From contig JAYKKT010000076.1 in the NCBI GenBank assembly GCA_036023115.1, positions 310,001-374,000 of the forward strand: a stretch of DNA of 64,000 bases. Direction: 5' to 3'. The number at the start of each line of letters is the position of its first letter. The first letter of the stretch is position 1. The stretch is from Brasenia schreberi. Taxonomy: Eukaryota; Streptophyta; Magnoliopsida; Nymphaeales; Cabombaceae. A program made the translations under genes and the position numbers. Shown piece after piece: positions 29,667 through 40,638 of this stretch. Below the pieces are notes generated by a model. The model saw only the letters and a program-made list of their open reading frames with translations. It was not told where the DNA came from and ran no database searches.

Positions 29667-32619
29667 AAATCTTCTATATTTCAAAAACTCTCAAAAACAC
29701 CAGAAGCTCGTTTGAGCCAAAACGATGTCCTGTTTTGAAATGTGAAAACAGGTACAGAAGGCAAAAGAAAAGTCCAGGCAAGAAGAGGATTCGAGCCCAG
29801 AATTTCAGAAGCCACCCCCTGTTCAAAAACGGAAGAAAAAAGAGCCCGTTTGGAGAAAAGCCCGATAGAAGGGTAAAAATGTAATTTGGGTCAAAGAAAA
29901 AGCACAAAGCAGCTCCAAAATGCAGAAAGAAGCCCAGTACCTGAGGAAGTCGACAGAAGTCCGAGACACGTTCCGTCGGAATGAAGAACGGAATCCGTGC
30001 GGCAATCTGAGTTCGATATCAATAGGAACCGGCTAGAAACCAAAACGGCGGACCGAAACGAACGCCGAAAAAGTCCTGAAAAGCAGAACACCGATCGGAA
30101 GAAAGACTTGGGGAAGACCCAGGACAGAGTTAGGCGTCCGATGAATCGAAGCCCGCTCGAAACTGACGGTGAAAAGCATCAGAAAGGACCAGAAAACCAA
30201 GGAGCAGAAAAAAAGTATGGATTGGGTTTGGATCCAAAAATATCCAGACCCAGATCCAAATTGTGTTTGGATTGGATCTGGATCTCAAAAATCCAAGATC
30301 CGAGATCCGAGATCCAAACCCAAATAAATATTTAGACTGGATCTGGATCTCAAAATATCCGAGATCCGTGATCCAGATCCACATTGAGTTTGGATTGGAT
30401 CCGGATAGCCAGACCCAAATCCAAGACCCAATATCCAAGACCCACTTAAAACCTCTATAAATAGAGGTGCTGGGCTTGAAAAAAAGTAGAGGGGAGGCTC
30501 AAAGGGGAGAGGCTTTCACGTGAAAGCTTGGTGGGTGAGAGAGAAAGAGAGAGAGAGGGAAGCAAGTCAAGAATAGTGGCTTGACTTTCCCCTTTCATGT
30601 TTTTTTTTTTTTTTACGTGAAACCTTGTTGGCCAAGGGACTTGAGGAAGCTGCACCAACCAAAGAACGTCTCCTACCTTGGCTGGGAGCATGGCGTGGTG
30701 GAGCTTGGCGGCTTGAGCGGCGGCTTGGAGCGGTGTGGCAACCAAGGTAGGTCCCCTAAGCCCTAACCTAACCCATCTTCCCTAACCTCTCTAGACCACC
30801 CATCCTAGCCAAACTTGCCCCTAAAACCACCACCAAAACGGCCAAGTGCTGGCCGTTTTTCACCAAGTCTCCTACCTAAGACCACCACCTAAACACCACC
30901 CTAAACAACCTCCCTAAACCACCTAAAGTTCGGCCAAGTGCTGGCCGAACTTCCCTTTGAAACTACCTAGCTCGAGCCACCTTGGCTCGAGCCTTTTTCC
31001 TCCCCCATACTTACCCAAGTCGACCCAAGACAACCCCGCAACAACCTTGGCCGAACCTTAGAGCAAGTCACTCCTACTCGAGCCACCTTGGCTCGAGTTT
31101 CACAAGACCTTAACTAAGGCCAAGTGCTGGCCGTGTTCCATACTAAAACCATGCCACTCGAGCCACCTTGGCTCTAGTCTCACAAGACCAAACAAAGGTC
31201 ATGAACCTTGGCCGAAATCTCAAAACTTTAGCCAACACCTGACCTAGGACCAGCCAACTCTATCCTATACCTAAACCAAGGCCAAATGCTGGCCTAATAC
31301 CAAGCCTAAACTATACCTAAACCAAGACCAAGCGTTGGCCAAATCCCATACAAAAACCCAATCACTCGAGCCAAGGTGACTCGAGTCTTACCTTGCCCAA
31401 ACCAGCCCCAACTAGCCCCAAACCCATTGTAGCTTGCAGCTCCCGGAACTCCAAGTCTCTCCAAGCTCTCAAGCTCTCCGGCTTCGCTCCCACATGCCCC
31501 GGACTCCATAAGAAGAAGGCGGATTCGCCCCTTGTACGATCCTAACTCAAAAGGCTGGAAAGTGTAAGTTGATTTCGATATATATCAAATCCCTTTCTAT
31601 TCAATTTAATTCGTCATATGGGGTTGTAATAACGGAGCATCGTCTCCCCCCGGATGTAATATATGTGCAAAACACACACACGTACACTCGAGCCTTTCCG
31701 CTCTTATCTGCACACTTTTGCACACAAACGGGCCTCAACAACCCATAGGATATAGCCCTATTTATATACATTCAGCTGGGTTTTAAGGTTCAAGTCGTGT
31801 GAGTTGTTTTTCATTTTATACACTCAAAGCACTCACTCACATTGAGCCTTTCCGCTCTTACGTATATATACATATTTCCCTTTCAGTTGGGTTTTAAATT
31901 TAAGTTGCGTGAGTTGCCTTTCAATTTATACACTCAAAGCACTCACTCACATTGAGCCTTCTCGCTCTTATATATATCTATATCTCCCTTCTGCTGCGTT
32001 TTACGGTTCAGTTGCGTGTGTTGCATTTCAATTTATACACAACACCCACGCACACATTGAGCCTTTTCGCTCTTAAGATATAGATATATTTAAATTTCTG
32101 CAATTTACATTCAAGTCGTGTGAGTTGCATTCAATTTGGGTTTTCCCTTCTGCTAAGTCTTTAAATTTCGGGTTTTACATTCAAGTTGTGTGAGTTGCAT
32201 CGCATACTCGCCATACTCGAGCTAGGTTGCATACCTGCATCGAACAAACCCGAACAAAACGTGCAAACACGCCTAAATGGATAAAATTGAGAGACTTAGG
32301 GTCGCCCAAATCAAAAACTCGCTAAGTGCATGATTTCAAAAGGATTTTCAAACACCTGTTCATTCAAAAATCGATTTTGAGTTTAACTTGTTTTAAACGA
32401 AGTCTCTAAGCGTACAGACTGACCCTTGCGCGTCGGTGCAAGAAGGTCTGCGACGAAAAGATCCCGCTTGCCTACAATTGCCTTTCAAAAAGTCAGATAT
32501 TTCAAAAACTACTTCGCTAGTTTGAGTAAGCTAGCTGGCACGCCCTAAAAGCGAACGTAAGCACGAAAAGGTTCACTTCAGGCCTAAGAACCCGCAAGTG
32601 AAAATTTTCTGTGTCTACA
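29655..32619 (+). repeat. D LTR 3 (2965 bp)
   Basis: Terminal LTR with TATA 30456-30463, followed by target duplication CTACA. It carries private changes, such as loss of one A near 29705, C to T in CCCGATAG near 29865, loss of a G near 30537, a longer T run and C to T near 32324. Confidence 0.93.
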
Positions 32620-32624
32620 CTACA
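32620..32624. repeat. Target-site duplication of element D, right copy (CTACA)
   Basis: Pairs with 13634-13638. The subrepeat of fragment H continues in register after it. Confidence 0.9.
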
Positions 32625-34094
32625 CACACGACATGAAATGAAACCCAAATATAACTTGCAATATGGCCTTAACTAAGGTCTTGGGAATAAGAGCAAAAGC
32701 TCAATGTGTGTGAGTGCTTGAATTGAAGTACTACGCACACAACATGAAATTAAACCCAAATATAAATTGCAGTATGGCCTTAATTAAGGTCTTGGGAATA
32801 AGAGCGAAAGCTCAATGTGTGTGAGTGCTTGAATTGAAGTACTATGCACACAACATGAAATTAAACCCAAATATAACTTGCAATATGGCCTTAACTAAGC
32901 TCTTGGGAATAAGAGCGAAAGCTCAATGTGTGTGAGTGCTTGAATTGAAGTACTACGCACACAACATGAAATTAAACCCAAGGATAGTATAACACGGCCC
33001 TTACTTGGGTCTTACAAATAAGAGCGAAGGCTCAATGTGTGTGCGTGCTTGAATTGAAAGACAACACACCCAACTTAAGCAAAACCCTACGTAATTTAAA
33101 GTATATACATAAATTTATATCTTAGGGGTTGATTAGGCCCGTGTGTGTTCAAAATCGTGCATGACTAAGAGCGAGGTAGTTTCAAGTGCACGTGTGTGTG
33201 GGTGTGCCAAGCCACGTTATTACAAGCGGGGGGAGACTATGCTCCGTTATTACAACCTCGTATCAAATTTAATTTAAGCAAGTCTATAACTAGGGACCGA
33301 GTTAGGCACTTACTTATAGCTGGTCCGGAGGTGACTTGCTTGAGCGTAGGCTTGGCTTCGCCTTGGGCTGCAAGAGGGAGCTCCTCGGAATGGAATGGCA
33401 AGGGGGGATGCTGGCCGGGTGACTCGGGTGCGCGGGAAAGGCGCCTTGAAGGTGGCCGGCTGCTAGGAAGGTGATGCCTTGATGCTTTTGGGTTAAGGTG
33501 ACTAAGGAGGGTCACTAAGGGATAGTGTAGAGTTAGGAAAAGGTGGCGCTAAGGGGAGCCTAAGGGAATGCCTAAGGGAAAGAATGGCTGGCCGGGAGGT
33601 GGGGCAGTCGGCTAGGGTGGCCGACTAAGGGGAGTTTAGTGGTGGTCGGGTGCTAGGGTGGCTATGTAATGGCAAGGATGGGAAGGGAGCTAGCTAGGGT
33701 GCGGTGTAAGGTAGAGCTAAGGGCTGGTGGAAAGGGGTATGGGCAGGTCCTAGGGAACCAAGTGGGGTGGCTGGGTATCACTAGGGGAAGTGGTTCAAGG
33801 CGGGTGATGTAAGGTGGAGGTCTGGCCGAATGGGTAGGGATGACGGGTAGGTGGTGTTGGCAGGAGGTTGTGGTGGTGTGGGTGGTTGAGAGTGGAGGGG
33901 GAGTGAAGAAGAGGTGGAGCTAAGTGTAGGGTACTAACCGGCTGATGAAGAGGAGCGATGGATGGAAGAAGGGCAGTCGGGTGGTGAAGGTTGCCGCGTG
34001 GAGTGGAGTTCGGCCGGGGGATGAAGGTGGCGCGAGGTGGAGCTTGGCTGGAGTAGCGGTGGTGCAGGTGGAAGGAGGGCAGCAAGGTGGAAGG
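32625..34094 (-). repeat. LTR fragment H, right part
   Basis: Continues the subrepeats (about four units to 33060), the TTGTAATAAC block in reverse (33210-33260) and the leader as far as GGGTACTAACCGGC and beyond. It is cut at 34094 where fragment G starts with a clean LTR end. No genes. Confidence 0.8.
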
Positions 34095-36830
34095 TGTAGA
34101 CGCGCGAAAATCCCCACCTCTTCGCCTCTTTCGGGGGGCTTGGAGCGGATCCTCTCGTGTGTCTAAGGCCTATGTATGCAAATAGGGCGTGCCAGCTAGC
34201 TTACTTAAGCTAGCGAAGATATTTTTAACACTGACTTCTAAACGTGGCGACTGTGAGCAAGTAAGCTCTTGTCGTCGCAGACCTTCTTGCACCGATGCGC
34301 AAGGGTCAGTCTGTACGCTTTGCGAAAATCGAGTTTTGGAGAGAAAGTCTACGAAGCGGTTCGAGGTGTCTATTTCGGGTCTTTAAGATGCGGTTGCATG
34401 TTTTAGATCACGTGGATTTGCACGTGCCTAAGTCTTTTCTTTTATCCCTTTTCGGGCAACCTAGTTTGTGTGTTATGAACACTCCACTACATGGGCGAAT
34501 TCGAGCGGGGCTTGCTTCGATGCAATATGCATCCTACCTCATGGTATGGCGTAGATGCAATGCAAACTCACGCTACTCCAAAGGGAAAACCCGAAATGTA
34601 AAGACAATACTGAAGGGAAATGACTGAAGGGAAATAACCGAAGGGAAATAACTGAAGGGAAATAACCGAAGAGAAATATGTATATAGATTATGTATAGGA
34701 GCCCTTACTCGGGTCTTGCAAATAAGAGCGAGGGCTCAATGTGGGTGCGTGCTTGAATTAAAAGACTTACACACACGACATGAAATTAAACCCAAATATA
34801 AATTGCAGTATGGCCTTGACTAAGGTCTTGGGAGTAGGAGCGAAGGCTCAATGTGTGTGAGAGTGCTTGAATTGAAATACTACACACACGACATAAATGA
34901 AACCCAAATATAACTGCAATAAGGCCTTTACTAAGGTCTTGGGAGTAAGAGCGAAGGCTCAATGTGTGTGAAAGTGCTTGAATTGAAGGACTTACTCACA
35001 CGACAAGAAATGAAACCCAAATAGTATAGGTCGGCCCTTACTTGGGTCTTTCAAATAAGAGCGAAAGCTCAATGTGTGTGAGAGTGCTTGAATTGAAAGA
35101 CTTACTCACACGACAAGAAATGAAACCCAAATAGTATAGGTCGGCCCTTACTTGGGTCTTTCAACTAAGAGCGAAAGCTCAATGTGTGTGAGAGTGCTTG
35201 AATTGAAAGACTTACTCACACGACAAGAAATGAAACCCAAATAGTATAGGTCGGCCCTTACTTGGGTCTTTCAACTAAGAGCGAAAGCTCAATGTGTGTG
35301 AGTACTTGAATTGAAAGACAACGCACCCAACTTAAACAAAACCCTTCGAAAATGAAAGTATATATATACACTTATGTATTAGGGGCTGATTAGGCCCGTG
35401 TGTGTTCAAAATCGTGCACGACTAAGAGAGTGCACATGTGTGGTTGTGCCAAGCCACGTTATTACAAGCGGGGGGAGACTATGCTCCGTTATTACAACCC
35501 CGTATCAAATTGAATCTCAAGCAAGTATACAACTAAGGACCGAGTTTAGGCACTTACGAGTAGCTGGTCCGTAGAGGCCTTGCTTGAGCGTGGGCTTGAC
35601 CTTCGCCTTGGGCTGCAAACGGGAGCTCCGCGAAGATAGGTGATCAAAGGTGCTGGCCGGCTGCAAGTGGGGTGCGGGATAGGCGCCTCAAAGGTGGCCG
35701 ATTGCAAGTGGATGTCGCCTCGAGGTGGGGGTTTAAAGGGGCTGAACAAGTGAGTTTTTAGGGTCACTAGGGGAGTTGAGTGTTTAGGGAAACTGGACCT
35801 AAAGGAGAGTTTGTGGGAAGGCCGAATGGGACACCTAGGGGAAGGCCGAATGGGAGGGGAAGGTAGTGGCCGACAGTTTGAGTTGTGCTAGGTTCGGCTA
35901 AGTTAAAGTGGTAGTGGCGGGCTGCTAGGGTGATTAAGGCTGGAGTATGGGAAGGTAGCTAGTTAGGGGATGGGGCTAGGTGATAGTGGGAATAGTAGGT
36001 TTAAGGGAGTGTCACGGGCAAGTCTTAGGAAATCTAATAGGGTGGCCGGGTATGGTTGAGGTGAGTTAGGTAGGGGGCAAACGGTTGGGGCGGCTAAGGT
36101 TTGGCCGAGTGGGAGTGATGGCGGCGAGGGGCTGTTGGGTGGGTAAGGTGATGGTATGGTGGGTGGCTGGGAGTGGAGAGGGAGTAGAGAAGGGGCTAGG
36201 TAAGGTGCAGGGTACTTACCGAATGGGGAGAGGTGGTGGAAGGCAAGGAGAAGCCGGGTGTGGATGGGAGATCGGCTGGTTCGATTGGGTGAAGGTGGTG
36301 GCGTCTGGCTGGGGAATGGTGGTGGATGGAAGAGGGAAGGTGGCGGTGCAGGTAGAGCTAGTGGAGCAGGTGGAGAGTGGAGCAGGCGGGCAGGTGGAGA
36401 GTGGAATCGGCTGGGCTGAGGTGAGGGCCTTCTAGCTTGAAAACCCGCCCCCAAAGGGGAGGGGTTAAAATAGGGGATGGGTAGGTCGGTTAGGGCTGGG
36501 CTGAGGGTAGTGGTTAGGTGGTTTAGGTAGGGTGGTATGTAGATAAGGTGGGCTGGAAAGGGTTGGGCCAGATATTTTGAAAACTAGGGGTTTGGGTAGA
36601 TTGTGGGCTAAGGGTGGTTTAGGGGTTTAGGGCTAGGTTAGGTGGTTGGGTTTTAGGGTGAGGTTTAGTGAGCTAGGTTAGGTGATTAGGCTAGGTTTAG
36701 GCTAGGATTAGGGAAATTAATCTAGGTTTAGGGAAGGATTAGGGAAGTGGGTTAGGTGATTAGGTTGGGATTAGGCCGGGATTAGGGAAGTGGGCTAGGT
36801 GATTAGGTTAGGATTAGGGGTGGATTAGGG
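34095..36830 (-). repeat. LTR fragment G (A/B-like subfamily)
   Basis: Starts at the true LTR end TGTAGACGCG and passes U5 hairpins, a 14-bp minisatellite (34605-34675), subrepeats (34700-35320), the leader and a degraded TATA (TTAAAATA, about 36465). It breaks off inside the GGATTAGGG tract at AGGGAAAT, where it joins element C's LTR. Its leader is A/B-like, unlike C's. Confidence 0.8.
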
Positions 36831-37206
36831 AAATAACCGAAGGGAAATAACCGAAGGGAAATGACTTGAAATGTAAATGCCGAAGGGAGATATGTATATA
36901 GAGTATGTATATGGGCCCTTACTCGGGTCTTGCAAATAAGAGCGAAGGCTCAATGTGGGTGCGTGCTTGAATTGAAAGACTTACACACACGACATGAAAT
37001 TAAACCCAAATATAACTTGCAGTATGGCCTTGATTAAGGTCTTGGGAATAAGAGCGAAAGCTCAATGTGTGTGAGTGCTTGAATTGAAGTACTACGCACA
37101 CAACATGAAATTAAACCCAAATATAACTTGCAGTATGGCCTTGATTAAGGTCTTGAGAATAAGAGTGAAAGCTCAATGTGTGTGAGTGCTTGAATTGAAG
37201 TACTAC
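36831..37206 (-). repeat. 3' LTR of element C, left part
   Basis: Begins at the 14-bp minisatellite and runs into the 110-bp subrepeats, then is interrupted by element B. About 530 bp of the LTR end is missing, replaced by fragment G. Confidence 0.8.
37202..37206. repeat. Target-site duplication of element B, left copy (ACTAC)
   Basis: ACTAC precedes the 5' LTR; the second copy is 51568-51572, where the host subrepeat resumes. Confidence 0.92.
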
Positions 37207-38430
37207 TGTAAACACCCCGAAATCCCACGAATTTCTCAAAATCCATCTGGTTTTATATAAGCAGCCCCAAAGGGCCATTTTGAGTTTGGAAACCCAGGAG
37301 CCTTCCAAACAACCCTGTATATATGTTTTAAACTTTATCTTTCAAAAACATATGATATAGCTTTTGAAAACCCTTTTAAAACATGTTTTGAAACCCCGAA
37401 GTAGCTTGGCCTGTTCAAGACAGGACCAGGAGAGCCAAGAAGAGCCCGGAACCGGAGCACCTGTCAAGCCCGGCGCAGCAACTCTTGCATCTGATTCACA
37501 CCCCAGGATCTCAAACGTCCAAGACCCTGTTCTTATCAAAATATCATTTGAAGTCATCTCCGGAAGGCAGAAACGGAGGCGGACGACCATGTTGGCGAAG
37601 ACCCAACGCAGACGGAGTACTGATGCTGTCAGGCCCCGCACGAATCGTCCGTTTCGAACCCAGCTCGAAGGAGTCAGAGTTCAGTTTGGATTGAATCTGG
37701 ACCATATATCCAGATCCCAATCCAAACCCATATGTGGACTTGGATTTGGATTTGGATCCAGAGATCCAATCCAATATCCATATTCATGGCCCACATCACC
37801 TTCTCATAAATGGAGGTGGGGCCCACTTGAAATTCACGTGGGATATTGGGCATGAGAGAGAGTGGGGGTGATAAATATCAAGAGTGTTGTATTAAGCTTG
37901 ACTTGTGTGTCAAGTTTGGGTTTAATCTTGTGGTTTAGCCTAATTAAGTGGGTTTAAGCTTGTAATTAGCTAAAACCTAACCTAGGGCTGCACCAACATG
38001 GGGTGATCAAGGTTTATGGGCCATGCTAAGGGAGCTCCATCACCTAAACCTAGCCAAAAATGCCTAAACCTAGCCTAAACCCCTAATCCACCCCTAATCT
38101 GAACCTAATCACCTAACCCACTTCCCTAATCCCGGCCTAATCCCAACCTAATCACCTAACCCACTCCCCTAATCCTTCCCTAAACCTAGATTAATTTCCC
38201 TAATCCTAGCCTAAACCTAGCCTAAACCACCTAACCTAGCTCACTAAACCTCACCCTCAAACCCAACCACCTAACCTAACCCTAAACCACCCTTAGCCCA
38301 CGATTTTCCCAAACACCTAGTTTTAAAATATCTGGCCCAATCCCATCCAGCCCACCTTATCTACATACTACCCTACCTAAGCCACCTAACCACTACCCAC
38401 AACCCAGCCCTAACCGACCTACCCATCCCC

Positions 38431-38438
38431 TATTTAAA
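38431..38438 (+). promoter_or_regulatory. TATA box, element B 5' LTR
   Basis: TATTTAAA. The same site occurs in the 3' LTR at 49707-49714. Confidence 0.62.
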
Positions 38439-39203
38439 CCCCCCCCATTGTGGGCGGGTTTTCCAAGTGGGAACCACTTTCCACACTCAGCCGGGCCCTC
38501 TTCCTCTCCCATCTCTCACCCGTCTTCCCAGCAGCTCCAGCCCCACCAGCCGCCACCTGCTCCGCCACTCTCCCTCTTCCATCCACCATCATTGCCCCAC
38601 CAGCCGGACGCCACCACCTCACTCAGCCGGGCCCTCTCCTTCTCCCATCTTCCACCAGCCGACAGCCACCTTGGCCGCCACTCCTTCCCATTCGGTAAGT
38701 TCCCCTAACTCCCTCAAAACCACTCTCTACCACCTCTCCACTCTTAGCCACCCATCTTCCCCTTAGCTCAGCCTCTTTGCCGCCACCACCTAAGCCTAGC
38801 CGAACCTAGGATAACCCAAGTGGCTGGCCACTACTCAGCCACCACCTCCCATTCGGCCGACCTCCCCCTAGGCGTCCTCTTTGGCCTTCCCACTAGCTCA
38901 CCTTTTAGGTCCAGTTTCCCTAAGTCCCTAACTTACCTAGTGACCCTAAGACCCACTTAGTCAGCCACTCTAAACTCCCTACTTGGAGGCGCCGCCCACT
39001 TGCCACCGGTCCCCTTCGAGGCGTCCATCCCGCGCCCCATTTGCAGCCGGCCAGCACTCTTGGTCACACACCTTCGCGGAGCTCCCATTTGCAGCCCAAA
39101 GCCAAGGCCACGCTCAAGCAAGACCTCTACGGACCAGCTACTTGTAAGTTTCTAAACTCGGTCTTTAGTCATACGCTTGCTTGAAATTCAATTTGATACG
39201 GGG

Positions 39204-39243
39204 TTGTAATAACGGAGCATAGTCTCCCCCCGCTTGTAATAAC
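39204..39243 (+). other. TTGTAATAAC direct-repeat block, B 5' LTR
   Basis: TTGTAATAAC (39204-39213 and 39234-39243) flanks a GGAGCATAGTCTCCCCCC core. The block is conserved in D LTRs. Confidence 0.5.
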
Positions 39244-40287
39244 ATGGCTTGGCACAACCACACACGTGCACTCTCTTAGTCGTGCACGATTTTGAACACA
39301 CACGGGCCTAATCAGCCCCTAATATATAAGTGTACGTATATATTTCATTTCCGAAGGGTTTTGTTTAAGTTGGGTGTGTTGTCTTTTCAATTTAAACACT
39401 CTCACACACATTGAGCTTTCGCTCTTATTTGAAAGACCCAAGTAAGGGCCGACCTATACTATTTGGGTTTCATTTCATGTCGTGTGGGTAAGTCTTTCAA
39501 TTTAAACACTCTCACACACATTGAGCTTTCGCTCTTATTTGAAAGACCCAAGTAAGGGCCGACCTATACTATTTGGGTTTCATTTCATGTCGTGTGAGTA
39601 AGTCTTTCAATTTAAACACTCTCACACACATTGAGCTTTCGCTCTTACTCCCAAGACCTTAGTAAAGGCCTTATTGCAGTTATATTTGGGTTTCATTTAT
39701 GTCGTGTGTGTAGTACTTCAATTCAAGCACTCTCACACACATTGAGCCTTCGCTCTTACTCCCAAGACCTTAGTCAAGGCCATACTGCAATTTATATTTG
39801 GGTTTAATTTCATGTCGTGTGTGTAAGTCTTTCAATTCAAACATGCACCCACATTGAGCCTTCGCTCTTATTTGCAAGACCCGAGTAAGGGCTCATATAC
39901 ATAAGATATATACATATCTCCCTTCGGTTATTTCCCTTCGGTTATTTCCCTTCGGTTATTTCCCTTCTGTTATTTCCCTTCAGCATTGTCTTTACATTTC
40001 GGGTTTTCCCTTTGGAGTAGCGTGAGTTTGCATTGCATCTACGCCATACCACGAGGTAGGACGCATATTGCATCGAAGCAACCCCCGCTCGAATTCGCCC
40101 ATGTAGTGGAGTGTTCATAACACACAAACTAGGCGACCCAAAAAGGGATAAAAGAAAAGACTTAGGCACGTGCAAATCCACGTGATCTAAAACATGCAAT
40201 CGCATCTTAAAGACCCGAAATAGACACCTCGAACCGTTTCGTAGATTTTCTCCCTAAAAACTCGATTTTTGCAAAAGCGTACAGACT

Positions 40288-40409
40288 GACCCTTGCGCAT
40301 CGGTGCAAGAAGGTCTGCGACGACAAGAGCTCACTTGCTCACAGTCGCCACGTTTAGAAGTCAGTATTGATATATCTTCGCTAGCTTAAGTAAGCTAGCT
40401 GGCACGCCC
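40288..40409 (+). other. U5 hairpins and PBS-core repeat, B 5' LTR
   Basis: GACCCTTGC/GCAAGAAGGTC hairpin 40288-40315; perfect stem GCTAGCTTAAGTAAGCTAGC 40380-40399; TGGCACGCCC 40400-40409, identical to the PBS start at 40503-40512. Confidence 0.6.
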
Positions 40410-40497
40410 TGTTTGTATACATAGGCCTTAGACGCACGATAAGATCCACTCCAAGCCACGAAAGGGGCGAAGAGGCGGGGATTTTCGCGCGTCTACA

Positions 40498-40638
40498 GAG
40501 ATTGGCACGCCCGGTGGGACGTGAGCCTTTTCAAAAATCGAGTTTACTTGTAGGAGTCTTGCGAAAATTTTATAAAGGTGTCGTTTTAACTTGTTTTCTT
40601 TGTTTTCACTTAGGAAATTTTGAAAAAGCTTGAAAAGC
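40498..40638 (+). promoter_or_regulatory. Primer-binding site (40503-40520) and leader of element B
   Basis: TGGCACGCCCGGTGGGAC starts five bases after the LTR. The remaining leader before the gag ATG has no other feature. Confidence 0.75.

Larger units (their letters stand above)
13639..32619 (+). mobile_element. Element D: dimeric non-autonomous Tat-related retrotransposon (LTR-INT-LTR-INT-LTR)
   Basis: 18,981 bp inside one CTACA target duplication. Three LTRs (13639-16604, 21648-24611, 29655-32619) separate two internal regions of 5043 bp each that differ at only two sites I found: an A insertion near 28745 and a G deletion near 25204. Each internal region has PBS, a gag-like ORF, a decayed pol relic, a 3' noncoding region and a polypurine tract. 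No usable RT, RNase H, protease or integrase remains. LTR ends, PBS and polypurine tract match A/B, so trans-mobilisation by that family is inferred. Confidence 0.92.
37207..40497 (+). repeat. 5' LTR of element B (3291 bp)
   Basis: TGTAAACACCCC...GTCTACA. GGAT/ATCC cluster 37690-37800, CCTAA-rich tract 38030-38310, TATA 38431-38438, subrepeats 39400-39880, minisatellite 39919-39984, U5 hairpins 40288-40409. Confidence 0.95.

Noticed and set aside
13639..32619. Dimeric D as an assembly artefact
   Set aside because: It cannot be excluded without reads. But the copies differ at real sites (25204, 28745, several LTR bases) and one target duplication flanks the whole, which a simple collapse or duplication error would not readily create. 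Kept as a finding with this caveat.
38030..38310. CCTAA/CCCTAA-rich tract resembling plant telomere repeats
   Set aside because: The units are irregular (CCTAATCC, CCTAAACCTAG and others), lie at a fixed position in every LTR and have no regular 7-bp period. This is LTR sequence, not an interstitial telomere.
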